The notes under the pieces were generated by a model. That model saw nothing but the letters and a program-made list of their open reading frames with translations, was not told the DNA's origin and ran no database searches. A program made the translations under genes and the position numbers. A stretch of 64,000 nucleotides of DNA from Paracoccus sp. (in: a-proteobacteria) (GTDB lineage Bacteria > Pseudomonadota > Alphaproteobacteria > Rhodobacterales > Rhodobacteraceae), in the NCBI GenBank assembly GCA_030538425.1, contig JAUNTZ010000009.1, positions 1 through 64,000 of the forward strand, read 5' to 3'. Below are positions 16,136 to 25,266 of this stretch, one piece after another; position 1 is the first letter of the stretch, and each line of letters starts with the position of its first letter.

Positions 16136-17016
16136 CCGTGATCGCGCGGGTCAAGCGCATCGCGCAGCCCGTCACCAAACAGGTTAAAGCCCATCACGAC
16201 CAGAAAAATCGCCAGACCCGGCGCCACGGCCATATAGCCCGACTGCTCCATGAAGTTACGCGCCGTTGCCAGCATCGAGCCCCAGCTGGGCGCGGGCGCC
16301 TGTTGGCCAAGGCCCAGAAAGGACAGCGAGGCCTCAGCAATGATCGCGGTCGCGATGGTCAGCGTGGCCTGCACCAGAATGGGCGGAAACACGTTGGGCA
16401 GGATATAGCGGCGCATGATCGAAACATGGCCCAGACCGATGGCGCGGGCGCCCTCGACATAGTCCTCGGTCTTGACCGACAGCACCTGTCCGCGGGTCAG
16501 GCGGATAAAGACCGGCACCGCGGACAGGCCAATCGCAATCATCGCATTGCGCAGCGACGGGCCAAGGAAGGTCGCCAGCGCAATCGCCATGATCAGAAAC
16601 GGCATCGCCAGAAGCGCGTCGGTCATCCGCGCGATGATCTGATCGACCCAGCCGCCGAAATAGCCCGCCAGCACGCCCAGAGGCACGCCCACGCAAACCG
16701 CCACCATGACCGAGATCACCCCGGCCTGAAGCGAGGCACGCGCGCCCCAGATCATCCGCGACAGGATGTCCCGGCCCAGCTCATCGGTGCCGAACCAATG
16801 CTCCGCCGAGGGCGGCTTGCGCACCTTGAGCCAGTCTGTCGCGGTCGGGTCCGGCACCGGCAGCACCGGCGCCAGAAGCGCGACGATGATAAAGAACAGC
16901 ACGACCATCAGGCCCAAAAGCGCGGCGCGGTTCTGTTTAAGCTTGGCCCAGGCGCGGTTCTTGCGGCGTGGGGCGAGATCGGGCGCAAGCGCCGGGGTGG
17001 TTACGGTTGCGCTCAT
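16132..17016 (-). CDS. Dipeptide/oligopeptide ABC transporter permease (DppC-type)
   Basis: 294 aa integral membrane protein. The N-terminal OppC-N segment (LLGLMVVLFFIIVALLAPVL) is followed by the periplasmic HWFGTDELGRDILSRMIWGAR motif in two parts, characteristic of the DppC branch. The inner-membrane EAA loop is EGARAIGLGHVSIMRRYILPN. It forms the channel with the DppB-type partner upstream, which it overlaps by 4 bp. Confidence 0.93.
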   Translation of the reverse strand: MSATVTTPALAPDLAPRRKNRAWAKLKQNRAALLGLMVVLFFIIVALLAPVLPVPDPTATDWLKVRKPPSAEHWFGTDELGRDILSRMIWGARASLQAGVISVMVAVCVGVPLGVLAGYFGGWVDQIIARMTDALLAMPFLIMAIALATFLGPSLRNAMIAIGLSAVPVFIRLTRGQVLSVKTEDYVEGARAIGLGHVSIMRRYILPNVFPPILVQATLTIATAIIAEASLSFLGLGQQAPAPSWGSMLATARNFMEQSGYMAVAPGLAIFLVVMGFNLFGDGLRDALDPRDHG

Positions 17017-17960
17017 AGCGAAGCCCTCATGCGCGGGTTCATGATGACATAAAGCACGTCAGCCAGAAGGTTGATCAGGATAAAGCCGGTGGCGGTGACC
17101 AGAACGACGCCCTGCACGACCGCGTAATCGCGGTTGAACACGGCATCCACGATCATCTTGCCAAAGCCCGGAATGGTGAAGATCTGTTCAGTCAGCACCG
17201 CGCCCGCCATCAGCTCACCGAACATCACCGCGACAAGCGTGATGATCGGCAGCACGGCATTGCGAAAGGCGTGGCGCAGAATGACGACCTTTTCGCGCAA
17301 CCCCTTGGCGCGGGCGGTGCGGACATAATCGGCCTGCAACACGCCCAACATGGAAGACCGCGTGTGCCGCATCAGCGCGCCCGCAATGCCCGTGCCAAGC
17401 ACGATCGACGGCATCAACATGGTCTTGAAGCTGCGCACCGGATCGACAAAGGGCGATTCATAGCCAGAGGCGGGCAGCCAGCCCAGATTGACCGCAAACA
17501 GCAGGATCATCATGATCCCAAGCCAGAAATTCGGCACCGACAGGCCCGACAGCGCCACGATATTGGCCAGATAATCCCACAGCGTGCCCTTCTTGACCGC
17601 CGAGATCACGCCCGCCGGAATCCCCACGCAAAGCGCGAAGATCATCGACATGACGGCCAGTTGCAGCGTCACCGGCAGCTTTTGCAGGATCAGTTCGGAC
17701 ACCGGAAGGCCGGTGCGCAGGGAAATGCCCAGATCGCCGCGCATCACATCGCCCAGCCAATACAGATATTGCCAGATCAGCGGATCGTTCAGGCGATATT
17801 GTTCGCGCAGAAAAGCGATGGTTTCGGGGTCGCGGTTCTCACCCGCCATAATCAGGACCGGGTCGCCCGGCAGCAGCTTTTGCAGCATGAAGACAAAGAC
17901 CGAGACCAGCAAAAGCGTGGGGATCGCGACCAGAATCCGGTTGAGAATGTAACGCGTCAT
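17013..17960 (-). CDS. Dipeptide/oligopeptide ABC transporter permease (DppB-type)
   Basis: 315 aa with six predicted membrane segments. N-terminus MTRYILNRILVAIPTLLLVS is typical of DppB/OppB. The cytoplasmic coupling loop is RTARAKGLREKVVILRHAFR, and AVLTEQIFTIPGFGKMIVDA is the family C-terminal motif. It pairs with the DppC-type permease. A stem-loop separates it from the solute-binding protein gene, likely lowering permease expression relative to the binding protein. Confidence 0.93.
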   Translation of the reverse strand: MTRYILNRILVAIPTLLLVSVFVFMLQKLLPGDPVLIMAGENRDPETIAFLREQYRLNDPLIWQYLYWLGDVMRGDLGISLRTGLPVSELILQKLPVTLQLAVMSMIFALCVGIPAGVISAVKKGTLWDYLANIVALSGLSVPNFWLGIMMILLFAVNLGWLPASGYESPFVDPVRSFKTMLMPSIVLGTGIAGALMRHTRSSMLGVLQADYVRTARAKGLREKVVILRHAFRNAVLPIITLVAVMFGELMAGAVLTEQIFTIPGFGKMIVDAVFNRDYAVVQGVVLVTATGFILINLLADVLYVIMNPRMRASL

Positions 17961-17986
17961 GCGCGGGTTTCCCTTAATCGAAAGGC

Positions 17987-18018
17987 GCCCGCCCGATGGA
18001 TTGCACCACCGGGCGGGC
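17987..18018 (-). promoter_or_regulatory. Intercistronic stem-loop downstream of the binding-protein gene
   Basis: A perfect 9-bp GC stem, GCCCGCCCG (17987-17995) with CGGGCGGGC (18010-18018), and a 14-nt loop, located in the 70-bp gap between the binding-protein and permease genes. The minus strand after it reads GCCTTTCG, too short a T run for a strong terminator. Such structures after a solute-binding gene commonly stabilise the upstream mRNA and allow only partial read-through. Confidence 0.65.
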
Positions 18019-18030
18019 CTTGGTCACAGA

Positions 18031-19548
18031 TCAGCCGGACACGCCGCGCAGGCGAATGATGCCGTCATCATAGGCGACAAAGCCCTCGATGCCGTTGCGC
18101 AGGGTGTAGAACTGGTTGGTGTGATACAGATAGATCAGCGGCAGATCCTCATTCAGGATCGCGCGGCTCTGGTCGTAAAGCGCCTTGCGGTCCTCAAAAT
18201 CGGGCAGCGTGCGGGCCTCATCCAGCATCGCGTCGATTTCGGGGTTGCTGTAGTGCTGATCGTTGTTCGCGCCGGTGCTGTGAACAAAGGGATGGATGTT
18301 CGCATCCGGGTCCACGCGGCCCGACCAGCCTTGCAGCGACATGTCGAAATTGCCCTCTGCGTTCTGGGCCAAGAGGGTGGCGAACTCGGTCGAGCGCAGG
18401 CTGATGTCGAAACCGGCCTCGGCGGCCATGGCCTGGATCACCTGACCGGCCTGCATCGCGACAGGGCTGTTGCCGGTCTGCATCTCGATGGCCAGACGGC
18501 CTTCGACACCGGCCTCGGCCAGCAATTCCTTGGCGCGTTCCACGTCACGCGCGGGGACCGGGTAATCCTCATCATACCAGGTCGAGCCCGGCGAGGCCCA
18601 TTGGTTGCCCGGCACATGGCGGCCGTCGAACACAACCTGGTTGAACGCATCGCGGTCGATGGACAGCGACAGCGCCTGACGGACAAGCGCGCTTGAGCCA
18701 AGCGGGCCTTCGGCGCGCGGGCCGTTGCCCACGTTGATGGTGATGCCCTGATAGCCGATCGAGGTGGACTGAGCCAGTTGCAGCCGGTCGTCATTCTCGA
18801 TCTGGGCCACGTCGGACGGCGCAGTGCGTTCGGAAATGTCCAGATCACCGGCGCGGACATTGGCCAGACGCACGGTCGTGTCCGGGATCGGCAGATAGAT
18901 CACGCGGTCATAATGGTATTCGTCGGCTTCCCAGTAATCGGCGAATTTCTCCAGAACGATGCGGTCGCCCTCCGTCCGGCTGGCGAAGGAATAAGGCCCG
19001 GTGCAGACCGGCGCGGCACCGAAGGGGCGGTCGCCCTCGTCGGCGGCTGCGGCGGCGTCGGGCGAATACATGCGGCCCGCGTGATGGGCCAGCTGCGCCA
19101 GAAGGGTGACGTCGGGCGCCTTGAGATGGATGGTCAGCTCATGCTCGCCGGTGACTTCCATCGATTCAATCGAGGCCAGCTCAGCCTTGCGGCGCGATTC
19201 CATCAGGTTCAGGTTACGGTCCAGAACCCGCATCGCGGAATCGGCGTTGAACGGCGTGCCGTCATGGTGAACCACGCCTTCGCGCAGCGTCAGGACAAGC
19301 GCCTTGCCATCATCCGACCATTCCCATTCGGTGGCCAGTTCGGGGATGATCTCCATCTCGGTGTTGGTGTTCACCAGACGGTTGCACAGCGATTCATACA
19401 CCATCGAGGACACAAAGGTCCGCGACTGCGCCGGGTCCAGCGTGTCGGGGTCTTCGTTCAGACCGATGCGCATATCCGCCGCAAAGGCCATGCCGCCGAT
19501 TGCGACACTGCCCAGCAGCGTTGCCATGAAAGTGGTGGTTTTCATCAT
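18031..19548 (-). CDS. Peptide ABC transporter substrate-binding protein (SBP_bac_5)
   Basis: 505 aa periplasmic protein. A signal peptide is evident (MMKTTTFMATLLGSVAIGG, cleavage after MAFA, mature ADMRIGLNEDPDTLDP). The family 5 binding-protein features ALVLTLREGVVHHDGTPFNA and NVRAGDLDISERT with a C-terminal LPLIYLYHTNQFYTLRNGI are present. It captures peptides (possibly glutathione or gamma-glutamyl peptides given the operon) and delivers them to the permease pair. No lipobox cysteine is seen at the cleavage site, so it is soluble. Confidence 0.93.
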   Translation of the reverse strand: MMKTTTFMATLLGSVAIGGMAFAADMRIGLNEDPDTLDPAQSRTFVSSMVYESLCNRLVNTNTEMEIIPELATEWEWSDDGKALVLTLREGVVHHDGTPFNADSAMRVLDRNLNLMESRRKAELASIESMEVTGEHELTIHLKAPDVTLLAQLAHHAGRMYSPDAAAAADEGDRPFGAAPVCTGPYSFASRTEGDRIVLEKFADYWEADEYHYDRVIYLPIPDTTVRLANVRAGDLDISERTAPSDVAQIENDDRLQLAQSTSIGYQGITINVGNGPRAEGPLGSSALVRQALSLSIDRDAFNQVVFDGRHVPGNQWASPGSTWYDEDYPVPARDVERAKELLAEAGVEGRLAIEMQTGNSPVAMQAGQVIQAMAAEAGFDISLRSTEFATLLAQNAEGNFDMSLQGWSGRVDPDANIHPFVHSTGANNDQHYSNPEIDAMLDEARTLPDFEDRKALYDQSRAILNEDLPLIYLYHTNQFYTLRNGIEGFVAYDDGIIRLRGVSG

Positions 19549-19572
19549 ATTCTCCCTGTTGATGATGATTGT

Positions 19573-20640
19573 TCAGACTTGGCCTGAAACGAGGCTTTTC
19601 TCGCGATAAAGCGCGAAACGCGCCTCGGCTGCCGCGCTGCGCCCCGTTGTGATCTTGGGGTCGGCATCAATCGGCGGCAAATCGCGCCAATGGTGGCAGG
19701 CGGTTTGATGCGTGCCCTCGTCCAGAACCGGACGGGTGGTCGCACAAATCTCAGTGGCATGGGGGCAACGGGTGTGGAACTTGCACCCCGAAGGCGGGTT
19801 CGCGGGCGACGGAATATCGCCGCCCAGATGCGCAATCTCACCCCGCCCGCCCGGCATCGGCACCGGGATCGCAGAGAGCAGCGCGCGGGTATAGGGGTGG
19901 CGCGGGGTGGTATAAAGTTCCTCGGTCGGGGCCAGCTCGACCACCTCACCCAGATACATCACCGCCACGCGGTCGGCCATATGCCGGATCACCGCAAGGT
20001 CATGGGCGATGACAACCAGGGTCAGGCCGAAATCGTCCTTGAGATCCTCTAGCAGGTTCACGATCTGCGCCTGAACCGAGACATCAAGCGCGGAAACCGG
20101 CTCATCCCCGATCAGCAGTTTCGGCCCGGAGGCCAGCGCGCGGGCCACACAGATCCGCTGCCGCTGACCGCCTGAGAACTCATGCGGGTAGCGGTCGGCA
20201 TGATCGGGCCGCAGCCCCACTTTTTCCAGCAGTTCGGCAACCTTCGCGCGGCGTTCCTTGCGCGACAGTTTGGTGTGGACCTGCAACGGCTCGCCCACGA
20301 TGGTTTCCACCGTCATGCGCGGATTGAGTGAGGAAAACGGGTCCTGAAAGATGAATTGCAGATCGGATCGCAGCTTGCGCATCTCACCCGAGGGCAGGCC
20401 GACCAGCTCACGCCCCTCATAGGTGACGCTGCCCTCGGTGGGCTCCAGCAGGCGCAAGAGCAGCCGCGCAAGGGTGGACTTGCCGCAACCGGACTCGCCC
20501 ACAATCGCAAAGGTCTCGCCGCGCCGGATCTCCAGCGAGACGCCGTTGACCGCATAGATCGTCGTGCCGGACCCCAGCAGCCCGCCGCCGGTGTGGAAAT
20601 GCTTGTGCAGGTCGCTTGTGGTCAGAATTGCGTCGCTCAT
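19573..20640 (-). CDS. Peptide ABC transporter ATP-binding protein (DppF/OppF-type)
   Basis: 355 aa from the ATG at 20640 ([15 protein letters not shown]), which overlaps the stop of the upstream ATPase gene as ATGA. The longer ORF N-terminus is not part of the protein. Walker [15 protein letters not shown], signature [15 protein letters not shown] and Walker [13 protein letters not shown] are all intact. The C-terminal oligopeptide/dipeptide domain has the cysteine motif [14 protein letters not shown] typical of this subfamily, which binds an iron-sulfur cluster in some members. It energises peptide uptake with its DppD-type partner. Confidence 0.93.
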   Translation of the reverse strand: MSDAILTTSDLHKHFHTGGGLLGSGTTIYAVNGVSLEIRRGETFAIVGESGCGKSTLARLLLRLLEPTEGSVTYEGRELVGLPSGEMRKLRSDLQFIFQDPFSSLNPRMTVETIVGEPLQVHTKLSRKERRAKVAELLEKVGLRPDHADRYPHEFSGGQRQRICVARALASGPKLLIGDEPVSALDVSVQAQIVNLLEDLKDDFGLTLVVIAHDLAVIRHMADRVAVMYLGEVVELAPTEELYTTPRHPYTRALLSAIPVPMPGGRGEIAHLGGDIPSPANPPSGCKFHTRCPHATEICATTRPVLDEGTHQTACHHWRDLPPIDADPKITTGRSAAAEARFALYREKSLVSGQV

Positions 20641-21665
20641 GCGGCACCTTTCGCGAAATGGGTTTCCAGCGGGGCCTTGATACACGCAACCCGGTGGCCT
20701 GCGGCAATTGCGATCTCCGCAGGGCGGCCCGCGTCACATTCGGATGAGGCAAAGGGACAGCGGGTCGAGAAGCGGCAACCGGGCGGCATGCCTTCCGGCA
20801 CCGGGACCGAGCCCGGAATGGTCATCAGCCGCGACGACCCGCCCCCACGACCGGCCAGCGCGGGCATCGAGCCCATCAGGCCCAGCGTATAGGGATGCTG
20901 CGGGTCGTTGAAAATCGCGCCGACCGGGCCGCTTTCGACCACGCGGCCCGCATACATCACCGACACATCATCGGCGATTTCCGCCACCACGCCCAGATCA
21001 TGCGTGATCATCAGCATCGCCGCGCCGGTCTCGGCCAGAAGGTCGCGCATCAGGTCAAGGATCTGCGCCTGAATGGTCACGTCCAGCGCGGTTGTCGGCT
21101 CATCCGCGATCAACAGCGCGGGATCATTGGCCAAAGCCATGGCAATCATCACCCGCTGACGCATACCGCCTGACAATTGGTGCGGGTAATCATCCATGCG
21201 CTTTTCGGCGGCGGGCATCCGCACCAGCTTGAACATCTCCAGCGCGCGGGCCCGCGCGTCGCGGTCGGAACAGCCGCGGTGACGGCGCACCGCCTCGGCG
21301 ACCTGCTCGCCAATGGTGAAGACGGGGTTGAGCGAGGTCATCGGCTCCTGAAAGATCATCGCCATATCGTTGCCGCGCAGCGCCTCAAGCTGGCGGGTCG
21401 AATAATCCAGCATGTTCTGCCCGCGAAACAGCACCTGCCCATGGGTCACGGTCGCAGCCTTTTTCGGCAACAGCCCCATCGCCGCCAGCGAGGTGACCGA
21501 TTTGCCGCAGCCCGATTCCCCGACCAGCGCCAGCGTGCGGCCGGGCATGATCGACAGCGAAACCCGGTCGATCAGGTCAATCGGCTGGCCGCGAAACCGG
21601 ATCGACAAATCGCGCAGTTCCAGCGTCGGCACGGTGCCCCGAGAGGTGGCGTCATTCGGCGTCAT
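20637..21665 (-). CDS. Peptide ABC transporter ATP-binding protein (DppD/OppD-type)
   Basis: 342 aa if started at the ATG at 21665 ([19 protein letters not shown]). An upstream in-frame ATG at 21683 exists, but the GAGGAG ribosome-binding site lies between the two ATGs and favours the second. Walker [19 protein letters not shown], signature [15 protein letters not shown], Walker [13 protein letters not shown], and the C-terminal [17 protein letters not shown] cysteine motif are intact. It overlaps the end of the GntR gene by 14 bp, tying regulator and transporter into one transcript. Confidence 0.92.
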   Translation of the reverse strand: MTPNDATSRGTVPTLELRDLSIRFRGQPIDLIDRVSLSIMPGRTLALVGESGCGKSVTSLAAMGLLPKKAATVTHGQVLFRGQNMLDYSTRQLEALRGNDMAMIFQEPMTSLNPVFTIGEQVAEAVRRHRGCSDRDARARALEMFKLVRMPAAEKRMDDYPHQLSGGMRQRVMIAMALANDPALLIADEPTTALDVTIQAQILDLMRDLLAETGAAMLMITHDLGVVAEIADDVSVMYAGRVVESGPVGAIFNDPQHPYTLGLMGSMPALAGRGGGSSRLMTIPGSVPVPEGMPPGCRFSTRCPFASSECDAGRPAEIAIAAGHRVACIKAPLETHFAKGAA

Positions 21666-22383
21666 GGGTTGAAAACTCCTCATGGCTGTGGCGCAGAAAC
21701 ACCTGCATCAATTCGTCCAGATGGTCGCGCATCGCGCGCGAGGCCGCGAAACCATCGTGATTTCGGATCGCCAACATGATCCGGCGATGCGGTTCGGGGC
21801 TGATCCCGCCGATCCGCGACCGGGCGCGTTGGCGGGCATGGCGGATCGAGACATCATGGCGCCACGCATTAACCCGGTCAAACAGATCCAGCAACATCGG
21901 GTTGCCCGCCGCCCGCGCGATCTCTCGGTGAAAGGCGCTGTCCCACAGATCGGCGGCATCGGTATCGGTGGCCTCTTCAACGCGGATCATGCTGGCCTGC
22001 ATCCGGCGCAGCGCATCGGGTGAGGCGCGCTGCGCGGCCAGCCGGGCCAGCATCGGCTCAATGGCAAGGCGCGATTCGATGATGAACATCAGCCCGCCCG
22101 GCCCCGCCGCCATCATTTCGCGTTCCGCGTCATGCGAGGCGGGCCGTGGTCCGCTAAAGGTTCCGGCGCCCTGCTTGCGCCAGATCAGCCCCTCGGCCTC
22201 CAGCACCTCAAGCGCGCGGCGCACCGCCCGCCTGCCAATGCCCAGCTCGGCCGACAGCTCCCGCTCAGTCGGCAGGCGCTGACCCGGCGCGGCCAGCATC
22301 TGCCGGATGCGCTCATGCGCCATCGCGGAACTGACGGATGCGTCGTCCCTGTGCGAGATATCAAAAGCGGAACCATCTTGCAT
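21652..22383 (-). CDS. GntR-family regulator (FadR/FCD subfamily)
   Basis: 243 aa from the ATG at 22383 (MQDGSAFDISHRDD). The N-terminal winged helix contains QRLPTERELSAELGIGRRAV and EAEGLIWRKQGAGTF. The C-terminal all-helical FCD ligand domain includes DLWDSAFHREIARAAGNPML and HRRIMLAIRNHDGFAASRAM with the metal-site histidines. First gene of the peptide transport/GGT operon, so probably its local repressor; the effector is unknown. Confidence 0.9.
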   Translation of the reverse strand: MQDGSAFDISHRDDASVSSAMAHERIRQMLAAPGQRLPTERELSAELGIGRRAVRRALEVLEAEGLIWRKQGAGTFSGPRPASHDAEREMMAAGPGGLMFIIESRLAIEPMLARLAAQRASPDALRRMQASMIRVEEATDTDAADLWDSAFHREIARAAGNPMLLDLFDRVNAWRHDVSIRHARQRARSRIGGISPEPHRRIMLAIRNHDGFAASRAMRDHLDELMQVFLRHSHEEFSTHDAE

Positions 22384-22442
22384 TGGTTCACCATAAGGTT
22401 CGCCCGATTCAATGCAACACAAGATTGTGATGATCACGACAC

Positions 22443-22475
22443 AAAAAAGCGCAACCCGGCACCGGGCCGGGTTGC
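22443..22475 (-). terminator. Rho-independent terminator after the AI-2E permease gene
   Basis: A perfect 10-bp hairpin (GCAACCCGGC at 22451-22460, loop ACCGG, GCCGGGTTGC at 22466-22475) followed on the minus strand by GCTTTTTTGT. It lies 24 bp after the stop of the gene at 22500. Confidence 0.9.
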
Positions 22476-22499
22476 GTCAAGGGTTCCTCGGTTCGCGTC

Positions 22500-23864
22500 T
22501 CAGATGCGCGCGGTCTCAGCCTCCACCTCGGCGGGCGTGTCGGCCCCGTCGCCCGCCTCGACGATGTCGCGGGCCTCTTCCTCATCCTCATCCTCCAGCG
22601 CAGGCGGCTCTTCTCCGGCGAGGAAATTGCCCATCTTTTGCAGGCCCGGAATATGGTCGCACAGCACCTTGAGGACGACCAGCATCGGCACCGCGACGAC
22701 CATGCCCAAGATCGACCACAGCCAGGCCCAAAGTGCGACGGTGATGAACACCACCACCGTGTTCAGTTGCAACCGGCGCGAGACGAAATAGGGCGTGACA
22801 AGCTGGCCCTCGGTCGAGGTCAGCGCGAAATAGGTCAGCCCGACCATGATCGGCGTATAGATATCGTCAAAGGCGATGAGCGCGACCAGCGCGGCTGAGC
22901 CCACCCCCGCCACCGCGCCGATATAGGGGATGAAGTTCAGCAAAAACGCGCCCAGCCCGAACAGCAGCGGCTGCGGCATCCCCCAGAACCACATCGCCAG
23001 ACCAATCGCGAGCCCAAGCCCCGCATTGATGATCGTGATCGCGCCCAGATAGTTGCCAAGGCTCGATTCAATCTCGCGCAGGGCGATATAGGCGGCCTTT
23101 TTGTCGCGCAGCGTGTCGAAGCTTTGCACGATCTTGAGGTAAAGCAGATCCCCCGAGGCCAGCAGGAAGAACAGCAAAATCGTGGTGAAAATCACCTGCC
23201 CGATCACGGCAGGCCCCGCCGAGGCCAAGGTTTGCAGCGTGGTCTGTTGGCCGCTTGTATCGACCGACACGCGGATCTCATCGCCGGGCGCGGGCGGCTC
23301 GACCGAGGATTCGCTGACGGTGGCCACGATCTCGGCCTCTCCGTCAAGGGTCACGGTGGTGGTGCCATTGGTCGCGCCATCGGCGGTGGTTGTCGTGGCA
23401 GGCTGTTCGCTATTCTCAGCGGCGGGCGCGGCACCGCCCGAGATCTCATCCAGCTTGCGGGCGGCTTCCTCGATCGGCTTGACGCTTTCGCGCAGGCTGG
23501 CAAAGCGTTCCTCAAGCCGCTGCGCGATACGGGGCGAATCCTCAACGATATCGTTCACCGGGCCAGAGACGAAATAGCCCAGAACGCCCAGCATCACGAT
23601 CATGCCCAGCGTGACGATGGTTGCAGCGATGGGCGCGCCGACACCCCAGCGGCCAAGCAGGCGGCGAAACGGAGCGAAGACAAAGAACAGCAGAAAGGCC
23701 AGCGTCACCGGCATCAGAAAGGCGGCGGCAGTCGTGATCGCGGCAAAAAGCAGGATCAGAAAGATCCCGATCACCGCCCAGGGCGGCGCGCCGCGCACGG
23801 GCTTGTCACCCGGATGCGAGGACGGGAACATGCTTGGCGCTTGCCGCCCGGGTGGTAATGCCAT
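22500..23864 (-). CDS. AI-2E family (PerM-type) membrane transporter
   Basis: 454 aa from the ATG at 23864 (MALPPGRQAPSMFP); the ORF extends further but that part is unlike the family. It has paired N-terminal membrane helices (WAVIGIFLILLFAAITTAAA), a hydrophilic periplasmic insert of about 100 residues rich in Thr, Ala and Glu, and a C-terminal membrane block with the family motif FIPYIGAVAGVGSAALVALI. Named for the AI-2 exporter TqsA, though most members have unknown substrates or act as ion/proton antiporters. An acidic C-terminal tail (EEPPALEDEDEEEARD) follows the last helix. Monocistronic with its own terminator. Confidence 0.88.
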   Translation of the reverse strand: MALPPGRQAPSMFPSSHPGDKPVRGAPPWAVIGIFLILLFAAITTAAAFLMPVTLAFLLFFVFAPFRRLLGRWGVGAPIAATIVTLGMIVMLGVLGYFVSGPVNDIVEDSPRIAQRLEERFASLRESVKPIEEAARKLDEISGGAAPAAENSEQPATTTTADGATNGTTTVTLDGEAEIVATVSESSVEPPAPGDEIRVSVDTSGQQTTLQTLASAGPAVIGQVIFTTILLFFLLASGDLLYLKIVQSFDTLRDKKAAYIALREIESSLGNYLGAITIINAGLGLAIGLAMWFWGMPQPLLFGLGAFLLNFIPYIGAVAGVGSAALVALIAFDDIYTPIMVGLTYFALTSTEGQLVTPYFVSRRLQLNTVVVFITVALWAWLWSILGMVVAVPMLVVLKVLCDHIPGLQKMGNFLAGEEPPALEDEDEEEARDIVEAGDGADTPAEVEAETARI

Positions 23865-23943
23865 GATATTTTTCCCCGCAAACGGACAGCTTGGCCCGCA
23901 TCCCCTGCGCACGGAACGCAGTTTCTTGCGCAATAACGCATCA

Positions 23944-23975
23944 GGCCGGGCGTCCGGTTCCCCGTCCGCCCGGCC
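23944..23975 (-). terminator. Terminator-like stem-loop after the carboxynorspermidine synthase gene
   Basis: GGCCGGGCG (23944-23952) pairs with CGCCCGGCC (23967-23975) around a 14-nt loop, 30 bp beyond the stop at 24005. No T-run follows on the minus strand, so it may be a Rho-assisted end or a stability element. Confidence 0.4.
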
Positions 23976-24004
23976 TTGCGGGATAGTCTTTTGTTAAGCG
24001 CCGA

Positions 24005-25237
24005 TCAGATCGGGCGGTCGCCCCGCGCGTCGATCACGCGAGTGGGCAGGCCCATCTGGCCAAGCTGATCAAGGAAGGGCCTCGCGGGCAGGTCTTCGAC
24101 ATTGACCATGCGTTTCACATCCCAGTCGCCGCGCGCAATCAGGATCGCAGCGGCCACCGGCGGCACGCCCGCAGTATAGCTGATCCCTTGGCTGCCGACT
24201 TCCTCGAACGCCTCTTTGTGGTCCGCGACGTTGTAGATGAACACCTCACCGGCGACACCGTCCTTGCGGCCCTTGACCAGATCACCGATGCAGGTCTTGC
24301 CCTCATAATCGGGCGCGAGGCTGGCCGGATCGGGCAGCACGGCCTTGACAACTTTCAGCGGCACGACCTCCAGCCCCTCGGCGGTGGTGACGGGCTGTTC
24401 GGACAAAAGGCCAAGGCTTTGCAGCACGGTGAACACGTTGATGTAATGATCGCCAAAGCCCATCCAGAACCGCACATCCGCATCCGAATAGCGCGCAGAC
24501 AAGCTATGGACCTCATCATGGCCCGACAGATAGGCGGTCCGCTTGCCCACGACCGGCAGATCCCATTCGCGCCCGACCTCGAACATCTTGTTCTCACGCC
24601 ACTCACCGCCCTGCCAGCTATAGACGGTGCCGGTGAACTCACGAAAGTTGATCTCGGGGTCGAAATTGGTCGCGAAATAGCGGCCATGCGAGCCCGCGTT
24701 GATGTCCACGATGTCGATGCTGTCGATCTGGTCGAAATACTCATCCTCGGCCAGCCGCGCATAGGCGTTCACCACGCCCGGATCAAACCCCGCGCCCAGA
24801 ATCGCGGTGATCCCCGCCTGTTCCACCGCCTCACGGCGCTTCCATTCGTAATTGCCATACCAGGGCGGCGTCTCGCAGATCTTGGTGGGGTCTTCGTGGA
24901 TGGCCGTGTCGATATAGGCGCAGCCCGCGTCGATACAGCCTTGCAGCACGGTCATGTTGATAAAGGCCGAACCGACATTGATGCAGATCTCGGCGCCGGT
25001 CTCGCGGATCAGGGCGGCCACGGCATCGCTGTCCATCGCGTCAAGCGCATGGGTCGTCACCGCCAGATCATGCCCCTTGTCGCGCAATGTCCCGACAATC
25101 GCATCCGCCTTGGACTGCGTGCGGCTGGCGATATGGATCTCGCCGAACTCGGCCGCCCATTGCGCGACCTTATGCGCCGTGACCTGAGCGACGCCGCCCG
25201 CGCCGATGATAAGCAGATTTTTCCGTGCCAAGTCCAA
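24005..25237 (-). CDS. Carboxynorspermidine/carboxyspermidine synthase (saccharopine dehydrogenase family)
   Basis: 410 aa. N-terminal Rossmann motif NLLIIGAGGVAQVTAHKVAQ, then ICINVGSAFINMTVLQGCI and ETPPWYGNYEWKRREAVEQA, characteristic of LYS1-like carboxy(nor)spermidine dehydrogenases. The enzyme reductively condenses aspartate semialdehyde with a diamine (putrescine or diaminopropane) using NADPH. The paired decarboxylase gene lies 29 bp upstream on the same strand, which supports the pathway. Together they give spermidine or norspermidine without SpeE and decarboxylated SAM. Which diamine is used cannot be told here. Confidence 0.92.
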   Translation of the reverse strand: MDLARKNLLIIGAGGVAQVTAHKVAQWAAEFGEIHIASRTQSKADAIVGTLRDKGHDLAVTTHALDAMDSDAVAALIRETGAEICINVGSAFINMTVLQGCIDAGCAYIDTAIHEDPTKICETPPWYGNYEWKRREAVEQAGITAILGAGFDPGVVNAYARLAEDEYFDQIDSIDIVDINAGSHGRYFATNFDPEINFREFTGTVYSWQGGEWRENKMFEVGREWDLPVVGKRTAYLSGHDEVHSLSARYSDADVRFWMGFGDHYINVFTVLQSLGLLSEQPVTTAEGLEVVPLKVVKAVLPDPASLAPDYEGKTCIGDLVKGRKDGVAGEVFIYNVADHKEAFEEVGSQGISYTAGVPPVAAAILIARGDWDVKRMVNVEDLPARPFLDQLGQMGLPTRVIDARGDRPI

Positions 25238-25266
25238 GTCTCCTTCGCGGTGGCCAAGATTGGGGG

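Noticed and set aside
14663..16141. 492-aa plus-strand frame opposite the gamma-glutamyltransferase gene
   Set aside because: Arg/His-rich antisense shadow of a clearly recognisable Ntn-hydrolase gene.
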